From Magnolia sinica (lineage: Eukaryota; Streptophyta; Magnoliopsida; Magnoliales; Magnoliaceae), in contig NC_080588.1 in the NCBI RefSeq assembly GCF_029962835.1, forward strand, positions 60,722,001 to 60,786,000: a stretch of DNA of 64,000 nucleotides, given 5' to 3'. The position numbers and the translations under genes were made by a program. The notes beneath the pieces are model-generated. The model was not told where the DNA came from. It saw only the letters and a list, made by a program, of their open reading frames with translations, and searched no databases. Every line of letters starts with the position of its first letter. Position 1 is the first letter of the stretch. Shown here piece by piece: positions 24,766 through 36,200 of the stretch.

Positions 24766-26135
24766 GAATCTAAATCACAGTTACAATGGAATCAAGGTAA
24801 TTTTGAATCCTTATTTGTGTTTTGGAAGCCTCTAATTGGAATGCATTAGAATCCTGTGTTTGAATGCCTTTATTTAGTATTTTCAAAGGAACTAAAATTT
24901 GATTAACTAAATTAGCTTTAATATTTCAAATTAGTGTATATTTGTGATACTTGACAAAATGATTGTAATAAATTTATTAAAATATATTTTGAAGGCAAAA
25001 AATGAGAAAATTCTTAGCATGAGCCACAAATATAAGGATTACAAATGAGCAACTCCAACACTTTTTAACCATCCATTTAAATGGTCAAGGTTTGGACAAT
25101 TTGGATCATTTTTAATAATGCAAGTGATAATTGAATTGTTTGAGGGTATCACCAACATGTCACATGTGTCACATGTGTGATGGATTAGTTGTGCAGTTTG
25201 AAAAGAAAGCAAAAAATGCATTTCACTAATTTTAAAACACAAAAATAAATATTTCATTTACCTCCGATTTCATTTACTTTCAAATCCATAGTGTCAAATG
25301 ATAGATTTAGAACAAAATTCCCTAAATCCTCTCAAATACATCCATATACAAGGTGCCAAATGATCCCTTAGGTGCCTTAGGTGGCTGCACAAGCAAAATT
25401 AACTAGCCCTTGGAAATTTTGAAACCAAGATTTTCATTAAAGATGCATGTATTGCCTCATGATGCTTGCAACACATGGATGCATGTTCAAAGTAGGAACA
25501 ACAAAGCAAAAATGACCTAAGCTAGTCCTGGCTCACATGCCAAGTAAATTAGAACTATTAACAAGTTGAGTTTGGGTTGCGTTGCATATAATACCCATAC
25601 TTGGATGAACTGTGTTCGGGTCATATTGGGCATGGGTCATTATGAGTCCGTATCTTGTTTTTTTGACATGGACCCAAATTCAATCCGACGCAGACATTTT
25701 GCTTTTTAAGACCATACTCAAATTCGATCAAATACAAAACGAATGCTCATCAAGTACCCATTAGCTCTTTTGATATAGGTTTTTTAGCTGGGATGAGGCC
25801 TAATAAGAGCAATTTACATGATTAAGTCCACCCAATGAATAGATTAGATAGCTCACACATGTGCCACTTCACACATGGTTGATGTCTAAATGGGCTCTCT
25901 TACATGTGTAGCTCATTTTCCTTTCCTGAAATAATCAATACATATTTAATATAATGCTTTAAAAAAAAAAAATACATATTTAAGATAAAATGCTTCTATT
26001 GAAACAAACTGGACCTAGTTTGGACCTGACTAGATCCTGAATATAATTTTCAATAGTCGAGACCCGATAAAGATCCACTTTCTTAGCAAGCCAAAAATAT
26101 AGACCCGAACCCGATAAAATTGGGGTACAGGTGGT
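24766..26135. other. Intergenic, no gene seen
   Basis: AT-rich repeat-like sequence. 'ggtgccaaatgatccc' at about 25349-25366 is the end of a TTTGGCACC-type MITE. 25560-25760 has 'gggttgcgttgc/tacccatac' words shared with the family at 34556 and 60986. Confidence 0.45.
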
Positions 26136-26593
26136 GGGAAACGGATTGGCTACTTCCCCTGCCACCGGCCTGGTAGCTGGTGGTCGGTGCTCTGTGGGCC
26201 CCACAATTAGGCATGTGTTTCATCCACTCTGTTCATCTATATTTTCCGATCATTTTAGGGCTTGATCCCAAAAATTAGAGGGATATAAATCTCAGGTAGA
26301 GCACACCACAGGAAAACAATAATAAGGCCCAGATGAAGGGAAAAAACAAAAATCAGCTTGATCCAAAACTTTATGGCCCCAAAAAGTTTTTAATGGTTGA
26401 CGCTTATTCAACACTGTTTCCTTTATTGTAGTCCACTTGAGATTGGGATATACCTCATATTTTGTCTCATCCCACAAAATGATATGGAAAAATAGATGGA
26501 CGGCATGGATGAAACACATACATCATGGTGGGGCCCACAGAGCACCGACCACCAGCCATTGGCTGGTGGCGGAGGAGTAGCCAATCCGTTTTC
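26136..26593. mobile_element. Palindromic MITE, copy 8 (both terminal repeats present)
   Basis: The left end gggaaacggattggctactt continues ccaccggcctggtagctggtggtcggtgctctgtggg; the right end is its complement down to gtagccaatccgttttc. The inverted repeats run for about 80 bases. The copy at 1569 shares the left end, so this defines one subfamily. Confidence 0.88.
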
Positions 26594-26626
26594 TAGCTGG
26601 TGTGGGTACATGTTGTGCGAAGACGG

Positions 26627-27173
26627 TACGCGGATTAGACACTGACAGGTTGAGTAGCAAGTCCCAGTGAAGTGACGTTACCAAGTTCCGTAAGCCCCGC
26701 AATGATGTATATGCTGTATCCACACCGTCCATCCATTTTGAGATATCATTTTCGTGCTTGAGCCAAAGATTTTTAAATAAAAATCTGTAGCGGACCCCAT
26801 CATGGAAAACAGTGGGGAGAGTGATTCCCACGGTTGAAATTATCCTAAGGCCCACCATAATGTTTATTTGAAATCTAACTTGTTCAAAAGTTAAAAAAGA
26901 CACGAAATAAGGGAAAACACAAATATCAGCTTGATCTAAAACTTTTGTGGCATTTAGAAGTTTTGCATGGTTTGCATTACTGTCCCACTGTTTTCTGTTC
27001 TGTGGTCCACTGGAGCAATCAGCTTTGGATTTAACTGATTCTTTGGATATTTCCTTAAAATGATCTCTCTGAGTGGATGGAAGGCGTAGATACAAAACAC
27101 ACATCATGGTGTGCCCCACAGAACTTGCTGACGTCACTTCGCTGCTCAACCTGTCAGTATCTAATCCGCGCCC
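26627..27173. mobile_element. Palindromic MITE, copy 9 (complete, 10-bp target duplication)
   Basis: The left end tacgcggattag.cactgacaggttgag and the right end ctcaacctgtcagtatctaatccgcg are inverted. The element is flanked by gcgaagacgg at 26617-26626 and 27174-27183, a 10-base direct repeat. An 8-10 base duplication suits Mutator-like or hAT-type transposition. Confidence 0.88.
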
Positions 27174-28251
27174 GCGAAGACGGGCGCTGCTCTTCGAGCT
27201 CCAAGTTGTACGAACGGTTCAAAGTTATGTGGGCCTAAAAATGATATATTTACTATATCCACACCGTTTATCCATTTTTCGAGATTATTTTAGAGCATAA
27301 CTCAAAAAAAACGATCATATCCAAATCTCAACCAGACCACACACAAAAAGCAGCGGGGATAATGATTTTCACCGTTCAAACATTTGTAGGGCCCACCAAA
27401 CGTTTATTTTCCATCCAATATTTTCATAAGGTCACAAAGACCTGTATGAAGAAGAAAAACATATCATATTGCTCCAAAGCTTCTGTGACCCAAATGTGTT
27501 TCAATGGTAGATGTTTAATCCTCCACTAGTTTTTGCAGTGTGGTTCACTTGATCTTTATAAGTGTCTTATTTTTTGGATCAAGCCTTATGGCTGTCTCAC
27601 CAAATAGATGGACAGTTTGGATATAATACATACTTCATAATAGGACTCACAGAACTTGCTGACGTCACCAGCCAATCCGATTCCTAAAATTGGGTCGCGT
27701 CCATCGGTACCCTTGGGTTGGGGGAAGCGGATGCCGGTGTAACACACACCGTATTGACGTCAGCAAGTTCTGTGGGTCCCATTATGAGGTATGTGTTATA
27801 TCTAAACCGTCCATACATTTGGTGATCTCGTCTTAAGGCTTGAGCTGAAAAATAAGAAAGATTTAAAGATCAAGTGGACCGCACTGAAAAAAGTAATGGG
27901 AGGTTGAATGTATACCATTGAAACCCTTTTGGATCAATATGAAATTTGCTTATCCTTTTCATCCATGTATTTGTGACCTTAGTAACAAATTGGATGGAAA
28001 ATAAACGTTATGGTGGGCCCTACAAATTTTTCAACAGAGAAAATTATTATCCTCGTTGCAATTTTTTGTGTGGTCCATTTGAGCTTTGGATATGATTTTT
28101 TTTTTTTCCTCATGCTCTAAAATGATCTTGAAAAATGGATGAATGATGTGGATATAATAAATACATCATTGTGGGGCCCATGTAACTTTGATCTCTTTTG
28201 AACTGTTTGTACAACACGAAGCTCGAGGAGCGTCGGCGCTTGTCTTCGTGC
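27174..28251. repeat. 1.08 kb inverted repeat (two MITE arms head to head)
   Basis: The left arm (27174-27667) and right arm (27755-28251) are inverted copies along nearly 500 bases, with an 87-base spacer. Matching points: gaagacgggcgctgctcttcgagct against the complement of gctcgaggagcgtcggcgcttgtcttc; caagttgtacgaacggttcaaagt against aactgtttgtacaacac; and acagaacttgctgacgtca against tgacgtcagcaagttctgt at the inner ends. Each arm carries the MITE family interior, and the spacer has facing ccaatccgattcc and ggaagcggat ends. Confidence 0.85.
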
Positions 28252-28281
28252 GACACTCATCTACATCAGCCATACAGCTGG

Positions 28282-28830
28282 TGTATGGTACACTAGTTGA
28301 CCTTAGTTTGAACTTGGCTCGGCTCGGCTCAGTCTTTGAGCTTGACTGATCAGCTCGGCTTGGTTCGGTCAGCAACTCGGGCTAGCTCGGGCTACGTTTG
28401 AGCCAAGATCGAGTTGAGTTTGCCATTAAGGCATTTCCACAAACACCTGAACTACACCTCTTTATGTGAAACAGAAGCAATAGTTTTACATGCATTTTAT
28501 TAAACACCTTCCATAGAAAAAAAGAGTATTTGTTTCACGCACATACCTTCGTTACTACCTGTCACACTTTGTTGAGTCATTTTATCAAATACTTGGTGAG
28601 CAACATCAATGGCAAAGTAACTGAGTCACTGAACTGGTTCGCTCCGAAAATTCGAGTTGGATTTGATTTGAGTTGAGTCGAGCTGGGGCTTGCTCGAACT
28701 CATTTTCGAGCTTAAAACATTAGCTCGACTCGGCTCGGACTCAGCTTCGAACCGATTAGAATTGAACTTTTTCGAGTCGAGTCAAGCGAGCTAACCGAGC
28801 CAGCTCGGTTCGTGTACACTCCTAAATTGA
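28282..28830. mobile_element. 'ctcgactcg' terminal-inverted repeat element, copy 3
   Basis: Starts ggtgtatggtacactagttg and ends cggttcgtgtacactcct, whose complement matches the left end of copy 2 (ggtgtacacgag). The interior shares 'tgagtcattttatcaaatacttgg'. It ends 120 bases before the SURF1 start codon. Confidence 0.7.
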
Positions 28831-28951
28831 CAGCCCAGGCAAATAGGTTCAAGGCCGGTCCAACGCCGGGCCGGGTTCGACATAAAACCCCGCAAGCGAT
28901 GTCTGCTTCTTAAAACTAGGAATACATGTCTTCGTCCTCTTCGTCTTTCAG
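28831..28951 (+). promoter_or_regulatory. SURF1 proximal promoter and 5' UTR
   Basis: Only about 120 bases separate the start codon from the end of a dispersed 'ctcgactcg' repeat. The interval is GC-rich at first (ccgggccgggttcg), then has ataaaacccc and a pyrimidine-rich leader (cttcgtcctcttcgtctttc) just before the ATG. No clear TATA box is seen. Confidence 0.4.
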
Positions 28952-29680
28952 ATGGCATTTCTTCTCTCTAAAACCCTCCAAAAACCCTACAAAATCGCGA
29001 TCCTCACAAATTCCATAAAAATCATCCAAACGCCAACACTCCCCTCTTCTCCATTCTCCACCACCGTATCAACACCTCTACCACCACCACCACATCAAAC
29101 TCAAGGTCAGTTTCTCTTTCTTCCGTTCAAATCCATGCTGTCCTGGGTTTCAGTTCTGACACGTGAGGCCTAATCCAGACCTTTGGTCTGTGGCCCTTGA
29201 CAGGACAATGTTGCCCTTTGAATCTATAGTGTAGAAATAGACGGTTAAGAAGAGAAGGAAAGTATCTGTTCCAACAGAAAAACTTCCTGTCGTTCTATTG
29301 GTAGCTGAGATCTAGAGGGAGGTGGGGTCGTTTGGCAGCTTGGAGAAGTACAGTGGGAATCCAATTTCTCTGAATATACATAACAAAATTCTTGGGAATT
29401 ACTTCCCAGCACCCAAACACAGTTCTGGATTCCAGAATCGAATTTCAGGTTTGCCGAACATGATTGACAGAATCAAATTCTCAGGATTTTGTATCCTGGA
29501 ATTTAATTCTTACATAATCCTCTAATTCCAGGTTGCCAAACAACATGAGGGGGCGTAGTCCATCGATAGTGGGATGCAACAGACCATTGGTCTAGATTTT
29601 GAAAGATGGGATCCGTTTATCAGAATTGAAAACTCGTGTATTCTGTTGAAAGTTGTCATTGTATGATGTAATTCTTCATC

Positions 29681-29760
<80 letters not shown>

Positions 29761-30177
29761 TTCTCGTAGGCACATTGATCTTGAATTTTCTTTTCTTTCA
29801 AAAAGATCTGACCTGTTATGTAATGTCTTAATGGTTTTGGGTTTTGCACTAAAAGAAGAAGCGCAGAGAAGTAGATGGTCAAGATGGCTGCTTTTCCTTC
29901 CTGGGGCTATCACTTTTGGCCTTGGGACTTGGCAGATTTTCAGAAGGCAGGAAAAGGTCAAATGCACTGGTTTCTATTGGGTTTTTTTTCAGTTTTTATT
30001 CCTATAACTAAGTTCTTTGCTTTTGTTTATCAGGTAGGTCTCACCCACAAGTACAACTAGTAGGGCACCATGGTAATGTTTGGTCCAACCAGTCTAACAT
30101 GGTCCATAATCAAAATGGGATGCCCCAAAAATCATGCCTATCCTACCATCAAGTGGGCCACCATGTGAATTTCAAGG

Positions 30178-30229
<52 letters not shown>

Positions 30230-33200
30230 AAATTTTAAATTTTTATCTTTATGGTTGTCCTTTTTTTCTATCATGTGGCCCACACAATGATTAGATCGGC
30301 ATACTTTTGGGTCATCCCATTTTCATTATGGGGCGACCATGTTAGACCAGTTGAGGCCATACATACAGAACGGGTGTCCCACACGCTGCTAGTTGCATGT
30401 TTTTTTCACCCACACTAGTTGCTTGTGAGACCTTCGCATATAATATTTTCTTTGCTTGTTATGTATGGATTTTTATGGGTTTTCATTTTTGTTTCTTTTT
30501 TTAACTTTATATAGGTATTTTTAACAAGAGAAATGATCTAGTGCTCCTAGAGCAGTTTAAGTTGTAGTTCTCCTAGTGGATCATCATCATCTAAGCCTTA
30601 TCCCAACTAATTGGCATTGGTTGCATGACTGCCATTCCACTGTTCTTTTTTTCACACACACTCACACACCCCACACACGCCTACGTGCTCACACCACAAT
30701 GGGTGCTCGAACCCATGACCTCGTGTTGAAACTCTTGTGAGTCTACCACTAAGCCATAGGGACGCAGGCCATAGGTCATTAACTTTTTTCTTACTACCTT
30801 TAGCCATTCCACCCTATCAAGGATCATATCCTCAGTTAAACCATAGGTCATTAAGTTTTTTCTTACTACCTCTAGTCACGTCCTTTTGGGCTTTCCCCTT
30901 GCCTTCTTAGAACCTTCAACATGAACCAACTTGCTCCTTCTAACTTGTGTAGTTCTTGATCTCCATTGTACATGGCCAAACCAACAAGTCTACTTCTCCT
31001 CATCTTAGTTCTCTTTAATGCATCCATTTCTAGTTCTATCCTTCATGCTACTCATCCATGTCAAATCCTCATTTAAGCTACATTCATCCTATGAACTTGT
31101 TGTTCCTTGACTAATATTTTAAAAAAAAATTGTTGTCTCTTGACTGCCAACATATTGTCCCATAAAGTATGGCTGGTCTTATAGCTATCCTATAAATTTC
31201 CTCTTCAGTTTGATTGGTATGTGGAGGTCACATAGAACTCCAAAGTCACGTCTCCACTTCATCCACCCAACTTTATTCTATGAGCAACATCTTTCTCAAT
31301 TTCTTTGCTCACATGAATTATTGACTTTAGATATTGAAAGTGTTCATTTTGGGGTACTTGCTTAACAATCTTAACTAATTCCTCGTTTCCACTCTTATGG
31401 TTGCTAAAATTGCATTCCACGCGCGCGCGCGCACACACACACACACAAGAATAAAAAAAGAAAGAAAAATTGCTTTCCATGTACTCCATTTTCATCCAAC
31501 TATTTTAAAAGCTTTAGATCCTAAAGCATTCCTCCATTCCTCCATAGTTGTAGCTTTGCATTTAACCTCTCCCTTCTCAACCAAAATGATATCATTTGCA
31601 AAGTGCAAACAACATAACCAAGGCATCTCTCTCTATAAATGCCTTATTAACTCGTCTAATGAACAATGCAAAAAAGATATGGTCTTTATGCTGACCCCCT
31701 GGTGTAAAGTTTATCTGGGCTTGGGACCGGTGATGAGGGCACAAATTCTCACAGGAGAAATGATATAGTGCTCCCAGAGCACTTGAAATTGTAGTGTTCC
31801 TAGTTGCATAAGGTCATATGGAGAGTCCAATCAATTCATGTGGGCTATTTATTAGGTCTAGTCATGGGTGACCCAGAGAAAAAAAATCCCAGTGTTTGGA
31901 TTGATCTAGCCGTCTAATCTTCTTCTTATTCTTCTTCTGTTAACAGTTCTAGCCATCCAAATTGTTGATTGCAATTTACATATGCAATAGACTATTAGAT
32001 AGTGGCATAGTGCTTGATTGAAAGTAAACTATGTAATAGTCGTTTGTGGGAGTTTTGTGCTCTTGTTGCTGGTCCCAGGCCTAGATAAAGGAGGGCTGCG
32101 TTAGGTTGGCAGCCAGCGTCAAACTTATGTCATAACTTTCATCATGAATTTGAACAATATTGGTGTAACATGATTCATGTAGCTGACCTCACTTAGTTGG
32201 GATAAGGCTTAGATGATGATGATGAACAATTCTATCCATCCGATCAATAGCCTATGACATAATATTCAAGACTGTTCATAGAAAAATAGACCCAATCAAC
32301 AGTCCAAAGTCCGAACCAACTATGAAATAGGTTCCATAATGAATTGCTTATGGGATGATCCTAAGCATCTTATCTGTGGCATGGAAAATGGATGGCTATA
32401 TAACCAACTTTTTCAGATTATGGGATCATTCAATTAGCATGATTTTTGCATGGTGGCCCATGGAGTGTAGGATGGGCTAATGGACAGTCCAGGTTGATTG
32501 ATTGGACTGTCCACATTTTTCTACGCAACTATGAGCACCATCAGTTTATATTTCTCTGAGAGCACCTGATGATTTTTTGATAGATTGTATTTCTTAATCT
32601 GTATTGAGTAACTTGAGTTCTTTGCTTGTCATGTGACAATTTTGATGGGTTTTCTTTAACAGATAGAAATGATAGACTATAGGAGAAAAAGGTTGGAATT
32701 TGAACCTATTCTGTGGAATTCCTTATCCCCTTCCAATGGAGATTTGGGGTCTTTGGAATTCAGGAGGGTGGAATGTCATGGTGTCTTTGATGAGAGTAAG
32801 TCGATTTACATTGGTCCCCGGTCTAGGAGCATTTCTGGGGTGACTGAAAATGGCTACTATGTAGTGACGCCCTTGATGCTGACCACAGACAATCCTGACA
32901 GGTAACTTCTGTGTTGGTATTTATTGAGATTTACTAGCAACCACAATCTTGTTTTCTAGTTGTATTTGATATTCATAACTTTGATAGACAACTAGCTGAA
33001 TTGAAATCTTTTTGGGTTCCCGCATGGTTGAATATTGCACAACCTGAAGCAGGTATCGATTTATTAACAAATACTTTGTCAGTGTGCAGTCATCTATACT
33101 GGTCAACAGAGGATGGGTCCCACGCAGCTGGCGAGACAAGCCTTTAGAAGAATCACATGATGGTGAGAAGCCTTCAAATATAACACCAGAAGATGTTGGA

Positions 33201-36200
33201 GTGAATGAAGAAAGCTCATGGTGGAAGTTTTGGTTGAAGAAGCCTAAAGTCATCAAGGTTACCACTTGCTGTTCTGCAATGTTTCATGGCTTCTCTTCTT
33301 CTTCTTCTTCTTCTTTTTCTAAATTGGTACAGATAAATGTTTATGAGTAATATTGTCAATGGTCTGGATGAACAAAAGGGCTTTCAGGTTTAGCAGAGCA
33401 CAGGCTAGCCTTGAGTGGGGAAAATAAACGGGCCAGGATCAGCCGCATTGGGCAACAGTTTCTGATGATGCCCAGTTTTATCCTGTACCCTGGCCCATTT
33501 GTGGCTTTTGTAGGATTTATCCAAGACTGATTTTCAGGTTGGAGGGCCAGGCCCAGGCCTAAATTGAAGGTCCCAACAAATAAATGGACTGGGCTTGGAC
33601 AGAGCCTGCGTTATCGGTTGACTTATTTTGGATATATGAAGGTTCAACCATTCTTTCAGACTTCCATGGCAACATTGCCAAATGCTGAAAATTTCTAAAT
33701 TTGCAGGATGAGGAACCTGCTGTGACTCCTGTGAAAGTAATTGGGGTAGTCCGTGGAAGTGAGAAACCAAGCATCTTTGTTCCGGCAAATGATCCCAGCT
33801 CTGGTCAGTGGTTTTATGTCGATGTCCCGGCAATTGCTCGTGCTGTTGGACTTCCTGAGAATACTCTCTATGTTGAAGATATCAATGAAAATGTGAATGC
33901 AAGTCAACCATATCCTGTCCCGAAGGATGTCACCAGCTTGATCCGCTATTCAGTCATGCCACAAGACCATCTAAATTATACATTGACTTGGTGCGTCATT
34001 CAACTCGTGAAGAAACTTGAGATTATGCTGGCTAGTTAGTATCTGTTTTTGTTTATGAGAGTTATAGTGTGGGGTTTTGCATAGACATAACCTCTAACAT
34101 ATGATGCTTCACAATATAGAAAACTCCATGAACATGACATTGATGTGCGCATGGTATGTATTGTCTTTCATGTACATGATTTGATTTGTTCACTTCATCA
34201 AGGTGTTCTAGATGTCAAGCTGACTTTTATAGGTTGAGGATATAGTTGGAATGTCAAGCTGCCTCAGGATGATGATTGATTGTAGTATTTAAGTCACAAG
34301 TGGTATTGTTGTAGTATTTAGAATTGGAATTCCCATAAAAAAAGAACTTCTGAATGTTTGAGCTATCAGCATTGAATAAATATGTAAATAAATCTTCCTC
34401 AGAAAATTTTGAGCTATCAGTTTTTAAATTTGGACCAAATCTTTTTAAGGTGATGTTAAAATGTTTCTAATGCTACATCTAGTTGTACATTAAGCAACTG
34501 TCAGGTAGGGCACCGACTTTGAACAGGTAATCGAAATTTGAGTTTTCCTTCGGGCTGTCAGCGGATTGGGTTTGAGTTGGGTTCTGGTACCCGTAGACAG
34601 ACCTGCCAAGGATGTTCAGGTTAGGTCCTGTTGGGTTTTGGTCTGATACCATATTTGGTCTATATTGACCTGGATTCAGTTGGATTTGATACCCATAAGG
34701 GTACCTGTCTGATCCTGGGGGCTGTCAATGAGTTGGGTTTGCTCGGGTTGCTTGCATGGAGACTGATATGTTGATGGTTTAATTTGATTTATTGTATGTT
34801 GTAAGGTTTTTTTTTTTTTTTTTTTTGGCAATTTCTCATAAAGCTTAGGGAGGAACGGAAGAATCATGAAGGACTTTCGTAGGAACGGAAGGAAGGAATC
34901 TCATAAGAACAGTAGGATTGTCCTAAGAAGATCTTCTTAGACAAGGATCTCCTTGTGGAAAGGGCTCATGTTCACAACGATGAAGGTTGTGAAAGGTTTA
35001 CTTTGAAATCTCGTCACATCAAGGCCACTGACTAACAATTCCCCTCTTCGGTCGACAAGTCTCGAGGAGCTAAGGAAGGGTAGATCCTGGTAAAGAAAAA
35101 AGGGTAAGCAAGTTGTGGAGGGGATTTGGGCTATGGGTAGACCTCTGTCTGTGCTTCCAACTTTGTTTGTCGATCTGTTTCTTCCTGATTGGTTGGTGGC
35201 AAACTTTCGGAGAGTATTCAGCAAGGTTGGGGAGGTGCGGGAGGTGGTGATGCCCAGGTCAAAGTTAATGGGAGAATTGTAAGGCTTTGCGTTTGTTCGG
35301 TTCTTGACAGAAGAGGAAATCGAGAATGCTCTGAAGATTTTGAATGGTAGCCGCTTTGGCGGTCATTCCCTCTTGGTTCAACGTGCATGCTTTGGTTCGG
35401 TGAAAGTAAATCGGGACAAAGGTTTCTCGACAGAAGAAGGCACTGCAATAATCGAATAGGGACTGCCCTCTGTGTGCCCAAGGTTTTTTTTTTTTTTTTT
35501 TAATTATTATTTTAGGGGGGGATTGGTCTCGAACAACAGGATTTCGGTGCAAGTCTCAAGGACGACGATCTTCTCTTATTGAGATGTAGTTGTGTTGGGA
35601 AAAAGGGAGGGAAGGCATATGTACGCTTTGAGAAACCTTCTCTTTTATTGGTGAATGGCTAGGCTAGGTAATACCCATCAACCCAAACAAAATCTCTAGG
35701 GATGAAGTTCGGTGGGGAAGGGTTTGTGTTAGGACTTAGGAGTCGGAAGAAGCTCCCTCCGGAGAGAGTCTCTCTTGTAGTAGGAGATTAGGTCATTGTG
35801 GTTTGAGTTTACAAGGAAGAAGATGAAGGGAGCAAGCCATTTTGAGGTTTGGTCGAGGCACTGGGAGATTGCTTAGTGAAGCTCGAGGAAGAAGGTGCAT
35901 CATTTCGGTGCTCCTATGGTGCAGGGGAGGGCAAGGAGGACACGTGCTAGTGTTGCTCGTGTGGACCTCCTCGTGTATGCGTGGCAGGGGAAGATGGAAG
36001 ATGCAATTGATGGTGTAGTTGTGTCGTACGCGCGTGGTGAAGCAGCTTCGGAAATCGCGACACGTGCAAAGGTGCTTGGGGTAGATGGCAGAGGTTCCTT
36101 GGCTTGGGTAGAAAAAGTTGGTTTAGTAGTCTCAGTTGGATCTGAGTTGGACTGTTCAGGCCATTTGGAGCAACCACCGCCCAACAGCTTTAACCATTTA

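Larger units (their letters stand above)
29106..29855 (+). other. SURF1 intron 1
   Basis: Donor GTCAGT. The 3' end reads ctaaaagaagaag, offering three in-frame AG acceptors (29855, 29858, 29861). It holds a MITE (29324-29552) and a CT/AC microsatellite. Confidence 0.85.
30580..31740 (-). pseudogene. LINE reverse transcriptase 3' fragment (5'-truncated, dead)
   Basis: Read on the minus strand with stops and shifts: SPYLF (31680), FANDIILVEKGEV (about 31580, in place of the FADD block), QNEHFQYLKSIIHVSKEIEKDVAHRIKLGG (31270-31360), KWRRDFGVLCDLHIPIKLKRKF, RPAILYGT (31160), then GKPKRT and a tail ccaattagttgggataaggcttagatgatgatgat. This is the C-terminal RT layout of a plant LINE. The SINE at 30640 splits its tail, and a 72-bp duplication (about 30769-30910) lies within it. 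Confidence 0.75.
29957..32662 (+). other. SURF1 intron 2 (2.7 kb)
   Basis: Donor GTCAAA, acceptor TTTAACAG. Contents: a fold-back element, a SINE, a LINE fragment and, at 32120-32230, a second LINE tail on the + strand ending 'ttgggataaggcttagatg' and a GAT repeat. Confidence 0.85.

Noticed and set aside
26523-27149. A 208-codon open frame on the minus strand
   Set aside because: It runs across two palindromic MITEs, and its protein contains translated MITE words (HTMMCVLYLRLP, PHDVCVSSM-like) that recur in many other frames here.
29656-29967. 103-codon minus-strand frame
   Set aside because: It is antisense to SURF1 exon 2 and a CT/AC microsatellite; the + strand exon is strongly conserved.
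33534-33907. Minus-strand frames around 33.5-33.9 kb
   Set aside because: They are antisense to SURF1 exon 5 and show no similarity of their own.
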